The notes under the pieces were generated by a model. That model made no database searches and had not been told where the DNA came from. It was given only the letters and a program-made list of their open reading frames with translations. Source: Oceanobacillus rekensis (GTDB taxonomy: Bacteria; Bacillota; Bacilli; Bacillales; Amphibacillaceae). From it: a stretch of 64,000 bases of DNA. A program made the position numbers and the translations under genes. Location of the stretch: assembly GCF_002153375.1 (NCBI RefSeq), contig NZ_MTBQ01000006.1, positions 186,001 to 250,000 of the forward strand, in the 5' to 3' direction. Below are positions 44,762-54,440 of the stretch, one piece after another (position 1 is the first letter of the stretch; each line of letters starts with the position of its first letter).

Positions 44762-45616
44762 CTAATCCTTAAAAAAGGCTATTACTAATGCGCCTTCTCC
44801 ACCATATGTAGAAATCAGTGGGCCAGTATCTGTAAGGTAGCTATCTTTAAATAAATATTTGCTCCGAATATCAGATAGAATTTGTTTGGCCCGTTCTGCA
44901 TCATTGCAATGTGTCATAGAGATAATTTTTTCTTCAGCATTTTTTGTATACTCACCGATTTGATCGATAAACCGTCTGATGGATTTTTTCTCGCCACGTA
45001 TTTTTTCCGTGACTTCAATCGCTCCATCTTCATTACCATGCATTAATACTTTGATGTTCAATGTCTTGGCGATTTTACCTTTCACCTTATCAAGGCGTCC
45101 ACCAAGAACGAGATTATCAAGTGTTTTTAATACAAACAATGTCGCGGTCTGTTCCACAGAATCACGTAGATGTTTAACAAGACCTTCAAAGGAATAGTTT
45201 TCGTCCAGTTTAATACTTGCTTCATGCAATAAAAGAGCTATCCCACAAGAAGCGGTTTTCGTATTAATTACTTCAATCTTGCGCTCCGGCTCTTCCTCGA
45301 GAAGCATTGTTTTTCCGATAACTGCATTATCATATGTACTGCTTAGCTCCTTTGAGAGACTGAGCATTATAATAGGTATACTTGGATCTACTTCTTTATA
45401 TGCATCATAAAAGTCATTCGGGCTTGGTGCGGCGGAACGTGGTAATTCTTTCAGTTCTCTCACTTTTTGGTGATAGCCTTCCAAATCTAATGTAACACCG
45501 CTTCTATATTCTCCGTCACTGAAATGTAAGTAAAGTGGAACTACTTTTATATTCAAATTATCATTTAAACGTTTAGGAATATCTGCTCCCCCGTCGGTCA
45601 TTAGTTGAATTCTCAT
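44762..45616 (-). CDS. DegV family fatty-acid-binding protein
   Basis: 284 residues. DegV fold: N-terminal half LMTDGGADIPKRLNDNLNIK, PRSAAPSPNDFYDAY (acyl-carboxylate contact region), central MLSLSKELSSTYDNA; C-terminal TGPLISTYGGEGALVIAF with conserved Thr-Gly-Pro. DegV/FakB proteins present fatty acids to the kinase FakA, feeding the PlsX-PlsY pathway. A link to the PlsY-like gene at 5447 is only thematic. AGGTG lies before the ATG. Confidence 0.87.
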   Translation of the reverse strand: MRIQLMTDGGADIPKRLNDNLNIKVVPLYLHFSDGEYRSGVTLDLEGYHQKVRELKELPRSAAPSPNDFYDAYKEVDPSIPIIMLSLSKELSSTYDNAVIGKTMLLEEEPERKIEVINTKTASCGIALLLHEASIKLDENYSFEGLVKHLRDSVEQTATLFVLKTLDNLVLGGRLDKVKGKIAKTLNIKVLMHGNEDGAIEVTEKIRGEKKSIRRFIDQIGEYTKNAEEKIISMTHCNDAERAKQILSDIRSKYLFKDSYLTDTGPLISTYGGEGALVIAFFKD

Positions 45617-45686
45617 GCTTTCACCTGCCTTACCGTTAATTATTTCATTATATCAGCACTTATCAAATCATAATACGAATATGAAG

Positions 45687-46598
45687 CTATTTTAGACCTT
45701 TTCTAGATATCGTGACCTTTGTCTTTCTTGAGGTGCTCATAATAAATAAGAATAAACCAAATATAACGATGGTGCCACCCAACAGTTGTGACCATGTAGG
45801 AGACTCATTAAGAATAAAGTATGCGAGTATACTTGCACCAATCGGTTCAAAAACGATTCCCATTGAGATGGTGGATGTACTTAACCATTTCAATGCCCAA
45901 TTAAATAAGGTGTGACCGAAAAAGGTCGGGACAATTGCTAGGATAAGGAAAACCCACCAATGGACTGCAGGATATCCGAAAAATGAATTCTGCAATATCA
46001 GGTTATAAATGATTAATGTAATAGAACTTACACTGTAAACGATGAATGTATAGGTCATTAAGGATAAATGCTTTCTAGCACTTTGTCCGGATAGAAAGTA
46101 GACTGTGACTGCTATAGCTCCGAGCAATGCCAATATATCCCCGAATAATGCCATTCCACCTAATTGAAAATCACCTATGCCAATGATAATGCTGCCGAAT
46201 AATGCAATAACCATACTAATGACTGTCCCATAAGAAAACTTTTCCTGAAAAAGCATATACGTGCCAATGAAGGCGAAAATCGGCTGCATGGTCACTAAAA
46301 CGACTGAGCTTGCAACAGATGTGTAGTTTAAGGACTCAAACCAAAGAATAAAATGCAAGCTTAAGAAAACTCCAGCAATAATGGATAATACCCAGTTCTT
46401 TTTTGAAATCAATCGAAATTCATGTCTGTATTTTAATAAAATAATGGGAAACATAATCAACACAGCAAATAATAATCTGTAGTTAGCAATGATGGCAGAA
46501 GGGGCACCATCTGCAAGTTTTACTAAGATTGCCGAAGATGAGACAGCAAGCACACCAATTACAACTGCTGCATATGGATTAAATGGAGGAAGGCGCAT
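45687..46598 (-). CDS. EamA/DMT family transporter
   Basis: 303 residues with ten hydrophobic segments in two EamA repeats (about 8-140 and 150-285). The loop sequences WFESLNYTSVASSVVLVTMQ and WALKWLSTSTISMGIVFEPI mark the end of helix 4 and its symmetrical counterpart, typical of this family. Start at 46598 (MRLPPF) follows AAAGGA; an upstream ATG three codons earlier is too close. Exports or exchanges small metabolites; substrate unknown. Confidence 0.85.
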   Translation of the reverse strand: MRLPPFNPYAAVVIGVLAVSSSAILVKLADGAPSAIIANYRLLFAVLIMFPIILLKYRHEFRLISKKNWVLSIIAGVFLSLHFILWFESLNYTSVASSVVLVTMQPIFAFIGTYMLFQEKFSYGTVISMVIALFGSIIIGIGDFQLGGMALFGDILALLGAIAVTVYFLSGQSARKHLSLMTYTFIVYSVSSITLIIYNLILQNSFFGYPAVHWWVFLILAIVPTFFGHTLFNWALKWLSTSTISMGIVFEPIGASILAYFILNESPTWSQLLGGTIVIFGLFLFIMSTSRKTKVTISRKGLK

Positions 46599-46751
46599 GA
46601 TAAACATCCTTTGCTCATTTTTGTTTGACCTTTGTCGAAATATAGAGTAGTGATCATGACTCGTAAAGGTTAAGAATCAATAATATCATTAATCTTATCA
46701 TGGGAACAGAAAAAAACATAAGCCCTTTAGTAGATATAAATACAATAGTTG

Positions 46752-46760
46752 TGGTATGAT
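46752..46760 (+). promoter_or_regulatory. Extended -10 promoter for cshA leader
   Basis: TGGTATGAT (TG-N plus TATGAT, 46752-46760); no good -35. It would give cshA a leader of about 290 bases. Confidence 0.45.
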
Positions 46761-46779
46761 AAGTAAAGCATTAGTATCG

Positions 46780-46816
46780 AGGCCTCTTACCACTTGAAGG
46801 TGAAGCCTTTTTTGTA
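46780..46816 (+). terminator. Terminator-like hairpin in the cshA leader (possible attenuator)
   Basis: AGGC (46780-46783) and inner bases pair with GCCT (46805-46808), with ACC/GGT inside, followed by TTTTTT. No plus-strand gene ends upstream, so it sits in the 5' leader of cshA. The rest of the 46599-47059 gap shows no further gene. Confidence 0.5.
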
Positions 46817-47059
46817 CTTTAATATGAATAAAATATAATGATACGAGATCAAGTCTTATATTCCCTTTTAAATAGCTGATATATCTAAAACAAAAATAAT
46901 TATCAGTGCATAACAGTTCCGTTATCTAGGCGGAAATTGTAAATTCAGAAGGTTTTATCTGCATGTTCAGGCGGGAATTTATTTAAAGAATAAAGTATAA
47001 GAAAAACTTAGGGCCTCTTTTGCGAATAAATTTTCACAAAAAAAGGAGTCGACTATTAA

Positions 47060-48532
47060 GTGACTAAATTTAACGAACTGGGTGTTTCAGCCCCAATTAT
47101 GAAAGCATTAGAAAAAATGGGGTTTGAGGAAGCAACACCAATCCAAGCAGAGACAATTCCGTTAGCAATGGAAGGTAACGATGTTATTGGACAAGCACAA
47201 ACAGGAACAGGTAAAACAGCAGCATTCGGTATTCCGATGATTAACAAGATAGATTCAAAAATGAAGAAAATCCAAGGCTTAGTTGTAGCTCCGACAAGAG
47301 AACTTGCAATTCAAGTTGCTGAAGAAATAAATCGCTTAGCGAAATTTACAGGTGTTCGAGCATTATCAATTTATGGTGGATCACCGATGGATCGTCAAAT
47401 TCGTGCATTGAAGGATGGTCCACAGATTGTGGTTGCTACTCCAGGAAGACTTTTGGATCATATGCGCAGAAAAACAATCCGAATTGATGCTGTTCAAACG
47501 GCTGTATTGGATGAAGCAGATGAAATGTTAAACATGGGATTCATTGATGATATTCGTGATATTCTTAAAGGTATCCCAACCGAACGTCAAACATTGCTTT
47601 TCTCGGCAACAATGCCTAAAGAAATACGTAACATCGCTACTACATTGATGAAAACACCGAAAGAAGTTAAAGTAAAAGCGAAAGAAATGACGGTAGAAAA
47701 TATTGATCAATATTTTGTTGAAATTCCTGAAAAGTACAAGTTCGATACGCTAAATAATCATATGGATATCAATTCACCTGATTTGGCAATCGTATTTAGC
47801 AGAACGAAAAAACGTGTAGATGAAGTAACTGAAGGATTACAAGCAAGAGGATATCGCGCAGAAGGAATTCATGGAGATCTGACACAGGGTAAACGTATGT
47901 CTGTTCTGAATAAATTCAAAAGTGGCCGTGTAGATGTACTTGTAGCAACAGATGTTGCAGCACGTGGTCTTGATATTTCTGGTGTTACACATGTGTATAA
48001 TTTCGATATTCCACAGGATCCGGAAAGTTATGTGCATCGAATTGGACGTACAGGAAGAGCTGGACGTACAGGGGAAGCAATTTCCTTTGTTACCCCTCGC
48101 GAAATTGCGCATTTGCATTTAATTGAAAAAACAACAAAGAGCAAAATGAAACGATTAGTACCACCAACTAATCAAGATGCACAAAGAGGTCAGCAACAAG
48201 TAACGATGGATAAAATTGTAAAAACAATCAGTAATAAAGATTTGCAACCATATCAGGAAACAGCAAAACACTTATTGGAAGACAATGATTCCATTACGGT
48301 TATTGCAGCAGCTTTAAGTATGCTGACAAAAGAACGTAGAGACACACCTGTCAGAATATCTTCTGTTGCACCAATTAGTATGAAGAAAGCACAAGGTTCT
48401 GGTTCTAAAGATAATAATCGTCGTTCGAACAATAAACGCGTTTATGGCCAGCGTAGTGGTGGTCAAGGTGGACGTAACCAAGGTGGAAGAAACCGTAAAG
48501 GTAATTTCCAACGTAGAAATCGCGATCAATAA
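47060..48532 (+). CDS. cshA: DEAD-box RNA helicase CshA
   Basis: 490 residues. All motifs intact: Q motif GFEEATPIQ, motif I AQTGTGKT, Ia [12 protein letters not shown] at [11 protein letters not shown], and [13 protein letters not shown]. The C-terminal region beyond 440 is basic with RG/RN repeats ([20 protein letters not shown]), as in CshA of Bacillus and Staphylococcus, which works in mRNA decay and ribosome assembly, with cold-growth phenotypes. GTG start behind AAAAGGAG (11-base spacing). A leader hairpin suggests attenuation control. Confidence 0.92.
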   Translation: MTKFNELGVSAPIMKALEKMGFEEATPIQAETIPLAMEGNDVIGQAQTGTGKTAAFGIPMINKIDSKMKKIQGLVVAPTRELAIQVAEEINRLAKFTGVRALSIYGGSPMDRQIRALKDGPQIVVATPGRLLDHMRRKTIRIDAVQTAVLDEADEMLNMGFIDDIRDILKGIPTERQTLLFSATMPKEIRNIATTLMKTPKEVKVKAKEMTVENIDQYFVEIPEKYKFDTLNNHMDINSPDLAIVFSRTKKRVDEVTEGLQARGYRAEGIHGDLTQGKRMSVLNKFKSGRVDVLVATDVAARGLDISGVTHVYNFDIPQDPESYVHRIGRTGRAGRTGEAISFVTPREIAHLHLIEKTTKSKMKRLVPPTNQDAQRGQQQVTMDKIVKTISNKDLQPYQETAKHLLEDNDSITVIAAALSMLTKERRDTPVRISSVAPISMKKAQGSGSKDNNRRSNNKRVYGQRSGGQGGRNQGGRNRKGNFQRRNRDQ

Positions 48533-48779
48533 AACAAAAAGCGGAGGCGACTGTTCAGAAGCGAACGCATAAGCAAGTGACCGAAAAGCGCATGAATTTT
48601 GCGCTTGAAGGGTCAATTGCATATGCCGGTAGCTTCTAGTAGCCGCAGCTAGCCGAAACAAAAAGCGGAGGCGACTGTTCAGAAGCGGACGCATAAGCAA
48701 GTGACCGAAAAGCGCATGAATTTTGCGCTTGAAGGGTCAATTGCATATGCCGGTAGCTTCTAGTAGCCGTAGCTAGCCG
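48532..48779. repeat. 124-bp unit duplicated in tandem
   Basis: Copies 48532-48655 and 48656-48779 differ at only two positions (GAACG/GGACG and CCGC/CCGT). Each unit starts AAACAAAAAGCGGAGGCG, carries an internal hairpin AAGCGC...GCGCTT, and ends GCTTCTAGTAGCC-AGCTAGCCG. GC content is clearly higher than in the neighbourhood. Starts at the cshA stop codon. Similar GCGGAGGCG intergenic repeats are known in Bacillaceae genomes. Confidence 0.88.
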
Positions 48780-48800
48780 AATGTTCCGGTTTAACTAAAC

Positions 48801-48843
48801 ACATATAAAAAGGCTCCTGAAACCCAGGAGCCTTTTTATATGT
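48801..48843. terminator. Bidirectional terminator between cshA and rhomboid genes, 19-bp stem
   Basis: Arms 48801-48819 and 48825-48843 are perfectly complementary around five bases. Confidence 0.85.
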
Positions 48844-48851
48844 GTTTTTTA

Positions 48852-49622
48852 CTACAGTCTGCCTAGCAAACCGAATATAACCAATACACCTAATATAATC
48901 CAGAATATGTTTTTTTTGATTGCTTTTGGGATGCGTCTTTTTTTATTCCAACGGTTTGGGTCAAATTGAATCGAATCATCATCATCCCAGCGTCGGCTCC
49001 TTCTAGTGTTTCTCCATGGGGAGTAGGGTTGTACGTTAGATAGAATTAGCGGCGCGATTACAAAGCCACCAATGAACCCGAATAAATGTGCATAAACATT
49101 GATCCCGCTTCTCATGAAAGTCATTACTAAGGAAATAATTAAAATAGTCATGACAATTTGCGAGCTACCATGGTCCATCAGGTTTTTTCGAAAGGAAACC
49201 ATAAAGGCGTAGATCCCAAATAAACCAAATATGGCTCCTGAAGCCCCAAGGTGCAGGTAATTTATCGGACCCAGATAATAGGTTGCTATGTTTCCAATAA
49301 TACCCGCACCAAAATATGCAACCAGAAATTTATATTTTCCGAGCATTTGTTCAAGTGCGGGACCAAACAATACAAGAGAAAAGGAATTAAATAGGACATG
49401 CATCAAATCACCATGGAGAAAAATAGGTGTTACAAGTCGATGATAATCCCCCATTGCAATCATGTAATTGCTTCCAACTCCCCATTGATAGAACTCCCTT
49501 CCGATCGGCAGTCCAATAAAATTGATTAATAGCCATAGCAAGAGATTAATGACAACTAATGTAGACACGATTGGATAAACACGCATAAATTCTTTAATAC
49601 TTGTCTCATTACGTATAAACAT
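48852..49622 (-). CDS. Rhomboid intramembrane serine protease
   Basis: 256 residues (start 49622; GGGGGT site 8 bases upstream). Six hydrophobic segments typical of the rhomboid core. HGDLMHVLFNSFSL holds the loop-1/helix-2 His/Asn region; catalytic Ser in GASGAIFG (near 127), and catalytic His in YAHLFGFIGGF. A basic, Trp/Arg/Asp-rich C-terminal tail (RNTRRSRRWDDDDSIQF) and an extra hydrophobic C-terminal segment (IFWIILGVLVIFGLLGRL). Cuts transmembrane substrates; substrates unknown. B. subtilis ydcA occupies the same position before acpS. Confidence 0.87.
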   Translation of the reverse strand: MFIRNETSIKEFMRVYPIVSTLVVINLLLWLLINFIGLPIGREFYQWGVGSNYMIAMGDYHRLVTPIFLHGDLMHVLFNSFSLVLFGPALEQMLGKYKFLVAYFGAGIIGNIATYYLGPINYLHLGASGAIFGLFGIYAFMVSFRKNLMDHGSSQIVMTILIISLVMTFMRSGINVYAHLFGFIGGFVIAPLILSNVQPYSPWRNTRRSRRWDDDDSIQFDPNRWNKKRRIPKAIKKNIFWIILGVLVIFGLLGRL

Positions 49623-49868
49623 GGAAGGGTACCCCCTGTACAAAATATAGTTTTAGCTTCTATATGTGACTTTTGAACATCTTAGTCAGTTAGGTTACTA
49701 TAAGTGTATGTTCAAAAAAGAGGATAAAAAGAAAACCAACTAGAAACATCGATGTGTCATTTTACCGGACTTTTTGAACAACCTCTATAATTATAATACG
49801 TAATATTAATCAATATGACCAATATTAGGTCCAAATAAAAATCAGGTAAGAATGAAGGGTTAACGCAA

Positions 49869-50225
49869 ATGATAAAAGGAATTGGGATGGATTTAATTGA
49901 ATTGAGCAGAATTCAGGATAGTATGGATCGAAATAAAAGGTTTGCCAAACGTATTTTGACAGCAAGTGAAATGCAAGCATGTGAACAGCTTCCCACTTAT
50001 AAACGGAGGATCGAATATATCGCAGGGAGGTTTGCGGCTAAGGAGGCATTTGCTAAAGCAGTTGGTACTGGAATCGGGAGGCTTAGCTTTCAAGATATTG
50101 AAGTGCTGAATAGAGCGAATGGTGCACCCTTTCTAAATGCGAAAGGTTATGAACAATCCCACATATTTGTTTCCATTACACATAGTAGGGATTATGCAGC
50201 AGCCCAGGTTGTACTGGAAAACTAG
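49869..50225 (+). CDS. acpS: Holo-[acyl-carrier-protein] synthase AcpS
   Basis: 118 residues. Transfers phosphopantetheine from CoA to ACP. Motif 1 GIGMDLIEL (Asp8), motif 2 FAAKEAFAKA (Glu/Lys), both needed for Mg and CoA binding, present. Length standard. Ribosome site GAAGGG lies about 12 bases upstream, rather far from the ATG. The order rhomboid-acpS-(NAD(P)HX repair)-lolA-like-ndoAI is the Bacillus order apart from the alanine racemase gene. Confidence 0.93.
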   Translation: MIKGIGMDLIELSRIQDSMDRNKRFAKRILTASEMQACEQLPTYKRRIEYIAGRFAAKEAFAKAVGTGIGRLSFQDIEVLNRANGAPFLNAKGYEQSHIFVSITHSRDYAAAQVVLEN

Positions 50226-50296
50226 TGGACTTTTCCTAAGATTGCATAAATGGCCTGGTTGTCTCATATATTTTAGTGCGGGTAGGAGGGAACGAA

Positions 50297-51829
50297 ATGT
50301 ATATTGTCACCGCAAAAGAGATGTACGATATCGATCATTACACAATGCATGAGATAGGAATGGATGGCAAGTTGCTGATGGAGAATGCGGGTAGAGCAGT
50401 CAGTGATAAAGTGATACAGGTTGTGGGCGCAAAGAATCGAATTAGTATCTTTGTTGGGTCGGGAATCAATGGTGGCGACGGATTTGTTATTGCAAGAACA
50501 TTGGTGGAGAAAGGGTATCAAGTCCAAGTAATTCAGGTTGTGTCAGATGAGAAAATTAAAGGGGATGCCCTTTATCACAAACAATTATTTATTAATTGTG
50601 ATGGTAGGGCGATTTCAGAAATACAATGGTCCACGATACGTGAAATCGTGGATCAATCAGATATCGTGATTGATGCAATGCTTGGTATTGGTGTGAAAGG
50701 GGATTTACGGAAACCAATTCTTGAGATTGTAGCAATTATTAATCAATCAGATGTTTGTGTTATTTCGGTAGATATCCCATCAGGGTTGCCTGCAGATGAG
50801 GAGGCTACACCCTTTACCTCCATCGTGGCGGATTATACGTTTATAATAGGAGCTGCAAAGCAAAGTGCGTTTTTGGAGAAAACTGCAGCCTATTACGGGA
50901 AGTGGGAGGTACTGGAGATTGGCTTTCCGCGTCCAGTATTTCAAAAATATGCGGAATGTCAATTGTGGACCGAAAGAGAGTTTCGAAAGACGTTACCACT
51001 TCGAAGTATAAACGCTCATAAAGGTAATCATGGAAGAGGATTGATTATCGGGGGAAATGCTGAAATGCCTGGTACAATCTCGATGGCATCAAGGGCTGCT
51101 GTGAAATCTGGTGCAGGGCTGATCACCGTAGGGACAATTGATAAAGTTATCACTATGATTGCCACATCTTGTCCGGAAGCAATGTATCTGAAGCTTGATG
51201 AAAAGGATGGTTATTTAACAAAAAATCCTACATTAAAAATGGAAACGTATGATGCAATTGCCTTCGGAGTTGGTATGGGGAGAAAGGAAGAAACTGCTGA
51301 ATTAGTTAGGAGTATCATCCAAAAAGCCCATTGTCCGATTATTATTGATGCAGATGGATTATATCATTTGAAAAAAATCTAAATGCTTTAAAAGCAAGAA
51401 CAGACCCGACAATAATAACCCCGCATCCTGGAGAAATGGCAATGCTTTTGGATATTTCCATTGCAGAGCTCTTGTCAGCACCATTTCATTTTATACTTGA
51501 ATTCGCAAGGAAGTACGAGGTATATGTTGTATTCAAAGGAAAAAATACAATCATTTCCTCGCCATATGGAAATCAAGCTGTAGAAACAAGCGGAAATCCT
51601 GGTCTTGCCAAAGGTGGTAGTGGTGATGTGCTAACAGGTATTACGCTTGCTATGATCATGCAGGATCAACGTATTTCCTGAGGCTGTTTGCAATGCCTGT
51701 TTTATTCATGGGAAATCAGCGGATCTGCAGGTGGAGCATGAGCACTCATTCTATGATTTACTGGCAACAGATGTAATTGATGGTATTCCAAATGTGTATC
51801 GTACATTTTCTCCAAAAAATTGCGTGTGA
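50297..51829 (+). pseudogene. Bifunctional NAD(P)HX epimerase/dehydratase (NnrE-NnrD type), two frameshifts
   Basis: The reading frame begins with ATG 50297 (GGAGGG upstream). YjeF_N epimerase domain about 1-210 (FVGSGINGGDGFVIARTL, DIPSGLPAD); dehydratase domain from about 225 (HKGNHGRGLIIGGNAEMPG, then NPGLAKGGSGDVLTG). Frame 0 stops at 51380-51382 just after a run of seven A (51372-51378, one short of the expected eight). The second frame, which needs one inserted base, continues NALKARTDPTII but stops again at 51681 near TATTTCC, where one extra T displaces the frame; the third frame then gives EAVCNACFIHGKSADLQ to the stop at 51827-51829. Two single-base changes at homopolymers in one gene suggest inactivation or sequencing error. 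Confidence 0.85.
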
Positions 51830-51869
51830 TGATGTTCCCTTTGTTAATTGAGACAAGGGAGATATGTAT

Positions 51870-52913
51870 ATGAAAAAAACGTATTCTTATCGCATGGCTT
51901 TTATTTTAGCCTTATTGATACTGGTGCTGGCAGCTTGTGGCGAAAAGACGCAGGAAGATGTTATTGCTAAATTGGAAGATAATAAAGAAGAAATGACAGG
52001 CTATAAAGCCAAAGCGGAAATGTCCATGAATACCGGGCAGGAAGAACAGAAGTTTAATATTGAAATATGGTACAAGCAGGAAGATTTTTACCGGGTGTCA
52101 TTGGAAAATAGTCTAGATGAAAAAGAAAGTCAGGTTATTCTTAAAAATGATGATGGTGTTTTTGTCCTAACGCCTGCACTCGATAAGAGTTTCAAATTTC
52201 AAACGGAATGGCCAGAAAATAGCAGTCAGCCATATCTGTATCAATCGCTTATCAGTGATATATTAAAGGATACAGAAGCTGTATTTGAATCGAATGAAAA
52301 CCATTATGTATTTAAAACAAAAACCAATTATCAAAGTAATAATAACCTACCATCCCAGGAGGTTTATTTTGATAAAGATACGTACACTCCTGTAATGGTA
52401 AATGTCTTGGATAAAGACGAAAATGCATTGGTAGAAGTTAAGTTTTCTAGTTTTGAAATGGATCCCTCTTTTAATGAGGATGACTTTTCGATGGAAAAGA
52501 ATATGACGCAGGGTGATGCTGCTGAAGAAGAAGAAGAAGCATCTGCACAGGTTCAAGAAGATTCCGAAACAAAGGAAGATTTAACTGTGCTATATCCTTT
52601 ATTTACAGCTGGAGCCGAGGTATCGGAAAAAAAGGAAGTAGAGCTTGAGAATGGTAGTAGAGTAATTTTGACATTTGAAGGAGATAAGAATTTCACATTA
52701 ATTGAAGAAAAAAACCATACCGCACCCGTTTTATCATCTCCACAGGAAGTTCGTGGTGAAATCGTCAATCTAGGCAATACCATTGCAGCACTTTCAGATA
52801 ACACGATTGAGTGGAACTACAATGGTACTGATTTTACGTTAGCAAGTGAAGAGCTGACGAGAGAAGAAATGATCCAAGTCGCACAATCCGTTCAAGGCCA
52901 AACCACAAAATAA
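51870..52913 (+). CDS. LolA-like lipoprotein (YdcC type)
   Basis: 347 residues. The ATG at 51870 (spacing 8 from AAGGGAG) is preferred over 51864. Signal peptide with lipobox VLAACGE, so lipid-anchored. The LolA-like beta structure covers about 35-200 (KAKAEMSMNTGQEEQKFNIE, SPVD-like YTPVMVNVLDKD), then a Glu/Ala linker (AAEEEEEASAQ) and a second part GSRVILTFEG up to 340. B. subtilis YdcC is the positional counterpart; such lipoproteins are linked to sporulation/germination. Cargo unknown. Confidence 0.8.
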   Translation: MKKTYSYRMAFILALLILVLAACGEKTQEDVIAKLEDNKEEMTGYKAKAEMSMNTGQEEQKFNIEIWYKQEDFYRVSLENSLDEKESQVILKNDDGVFVLTPALDKSFKFQTEWPENSSQPYLYQSLISDILKDTEAVFESNENHYVFKTKTNYQSNNNLPSQEVYFDKDTYTPVMVNVLDKDENALVEVKFSSFEMDPSFNEDDFSMEKNMTQGDAAEEEEEASAQVQEDSETKEDLTVLYPLFTAGAEVSEKKEVELENGSRVILTFEGDKNFTLIEEKNHTAPVLSSPQEVRGEIVNLGNTIAALSDNTIEWNYNGTDFTLASEELTREEMIQVAQSVQGQTTK

Positions 52914-52929
52914 ACAAAATTAATATCCG

Positions 52930-52960
52930 ACAGGCCCTCATTGAAAGGGCCTGTTTTTTA
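52930..52960 (+). terminator. Terminator of the LolA-like gene
   Basis: ACAGGCCCT (52930-52938) faces AGGGCCTGT (52946-52954), then T-run. Confidence 0.85.
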
Positions 52961-53438
52961 TTTGTAAGTATTGTTTTTTTAACCTCCACAGTTGAGAATG
53001 ATGCGACGCAGGATAAGCAGCAACTACGTGACCGCTCTGGGAAATACACTGCGCGCATCCTAAGGCGGCTGTTGAACCTCTTCATGCTGACACATTTCAG
53101 TGTCTCACCTATGCCTCTCTTCCCATATCAGTCTCCGTGTATTTCCATAAGCTGGTTAAAAGGTCGCTGCAAGTTCTTTGTATTCGTAAAAACAATAAAA
53201 TTAATTATATAGCTTCACTAGTCCGGTATCGTTCTGGGCCGTGCCCGTGGAAAGCATCCGCCCAGAACAATACCGGACGGTGGAAAAAGCACATACTTAT
53301 AAAACAACCACAATTTTGTTGCGGTTTATATATTTTGTGGAAATAGCATCGAATCTTTTTGTTGGGGCGAGCAGTGCGGAGTCCCAAATCTGTTCGGTGG
53401 GAAAAGTAACGGCAGTCTACACCTTTTGGTAAATAGCC
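52949..53438. repeat. Terminal-inverted-repeat element, copy D (long form)
   Basis: About 490 bp. The left end (overlapping the LolA terminator) is degenerate; the core GTGACCGCTCTGGGAAATAC at 53029-53048 corresponds to copy B. A 19-bp inverted pair GTCCGGTATCGTTCTGGGC (53221-53239) against GCCCAGAACAATACCGGAC (53260-53278) has one mismatch. The right end is GCGGAGTCCCAAA then, after an insertion, TTTTGGTAAATAGCC. It fills most of the gap 52914-53696 where other Bacillus species carry alr; the few ORFs here are shadows. Confidence 0.65.
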
Positions 53439-53618
53439 ATTTTTAAAAGTATCATGCATTAAATCCGATTAATTGCATATATTTTACAGTAGCGCCTAAT
53501 TAATAACCCATAAACTTTCTATGGTAGTTAAATTAACCGCAAATAGTATTGTTTACCACAAATAATCAATATTAAACGACAAAAACATGGTTTTTTTTAC
53601 GAAATCGCCAGAACCCCT

Positions 53619-53647
53619 TTGCAAACAACCTAATTCAATGCTATTAT
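53619..53647 (+). promoter_or_regulatory. Sigma-A promoter of ndoAI-ndoA
   Basis: TTGCAA (53619-53624), 17-base spacer, TATTAT (53642-53647), 49 bases before the start codon. Confidence 0.68.
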
Positions 53648-53696
53648 TAAGTAGAATATTATATCGTTCGTTAACAGTTGTTGGAGGTGCATGGTT

Positions 53697-53981
53697 TTGT
53701 CAGAGAGCTTACAAGAAATCTTGGTTAAGTTACCAAAAAACCTACTGAATGAGGTGGATGGGTTAATGAAATATGAAAATAGCGATTTAAGCGATTTTAT
53801 ATGCAAAGCAACAGAAAGCTACCTAAACCATAAGAAAGAGGAGCATATCCAACGATTTCAAGAAACGATGCAACGTGGATATGAAGAAATGGGGCGTATT
53901 AATTTAACGATTGCTTCAGAGGCTTTTCAAGCTGAAGAGGAGGCTGACAACACCTTAGAGCGCTCTGTGATCGGGGTGTAA
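53697..53981 (+). CDS. ndoAI: Antitoxin EndoAI (MazE type)
   Basis: 94 residues. The TTG at 53697 (MSESLQEIL) matches the B. subtilis EndoAI start MSES and lies 8 bases from GGAGGTGC; the ATG at 53691 is too close to that site. Ribbon-helix-helix DNA-binding N-terminus ([34 protein letters not shown]), and a C-terminal toxin-binding helix ([20 protein letters not shown]). It neutralises EndoA and represses the pair by analogy. Only 4 bases separate it from ndoA. Confidence 0.9.
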   Translation: MSESLQEILVKLPKNLLNEVDGLMKYENSDLSDFICKATESYLNHKKEEHIQRFQETMQRGYEEMGRINLTIASEAFQAEEEADNTLERSVIGV

Positions 53982-53985
53982 TAAT

Positions 53986-54348
53986 TTGATCGTTCAAAGA
54001 GGCGAGGTATATTTTGCTGACTTATCCCCTGTAGTTGGGTCAGAACAAGGCGGCGTGCGCCCGGTATTGATCCTACAAAATGATATTGGTAATCGGTTTA
54101 GTCCGACGGTTATCGTTGCAGCAATAACTGCCCAGATCCAAAAGGCTAAATTGCCTACCCATGTGGAAATCGATGCAAAGCGTTATGGGTTTGACAGGAA
54201 TTCTGTAATTCTGCTTGAACAGATTAGAACATTGGATAAGCAACGCCTAACGGATAAGATAACAAAATTAGATAAAGAAATGATGGATAAAATTAATCAA
54301 GCTTTGGAAATAAGCCTTGGACTTAAAGATGTATACGGTGGTAATTGA
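53986..54348 (+). CDS. ndoA: Endoribonuclease toxin EndoA (MazF)
   Basis: 120 residues. [20 protein letters not shown] then [20 protein letters not shown] is nearly identical to the MazF/EndoA core; Arg25 (GGVRPV) and Thr (PTVIVAAIT) correspond to catalytic residues. TTG start behind GGGGTG. The family cuts mRNA at UACAU in B. subtilis and Staphylococcus. It directly precedes the sigma-B operon, as in B. subtilis. Confidence 0.94.
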   Translation: MIVQRGEVYFADLSPVVGSEQGGVRPVLILQNDIGNRFSPTVIVAAITAQIQKAKLPTHVEIDAKRYGFDRNSVILLEQIRTLDKQRLTDKITKLDKEMMDKINQALEISLGLKDVYGGN

Positions 54349-54350
54349 TG

Positions 54351-54384
54351 AATACCCTTCTCAGATGAGCATGGGTATTTTTTG
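54351..54384 (+). terminator. Terminator of ndoAI-ndoA
   Basis: AATACCC (54351-54357) faces GGGTATT (54373-54379), then TTTTT. Confidence 0.75.
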
Positions 54385-54440
54385 TGGTTTAAAGAGATTA
54401 ATAATAGGGTAGATATAATAGCGTATTTAAAATATACAAA

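Noticed and set aside
46860..46895. ATTCCC as a minus-strand sigma-B -10 before the EamA gene
   Set aside because: The only GTTTT sequence is about 19 bases away, beyond the allowed spacing, and lies over 250 bases upstream of the gene.
53137..53459. Several ORFs of 60-85 codons on both strands
   Set aside because: Inside repeat element D; no remnant of alanine racemase or other protein is recognised in them.
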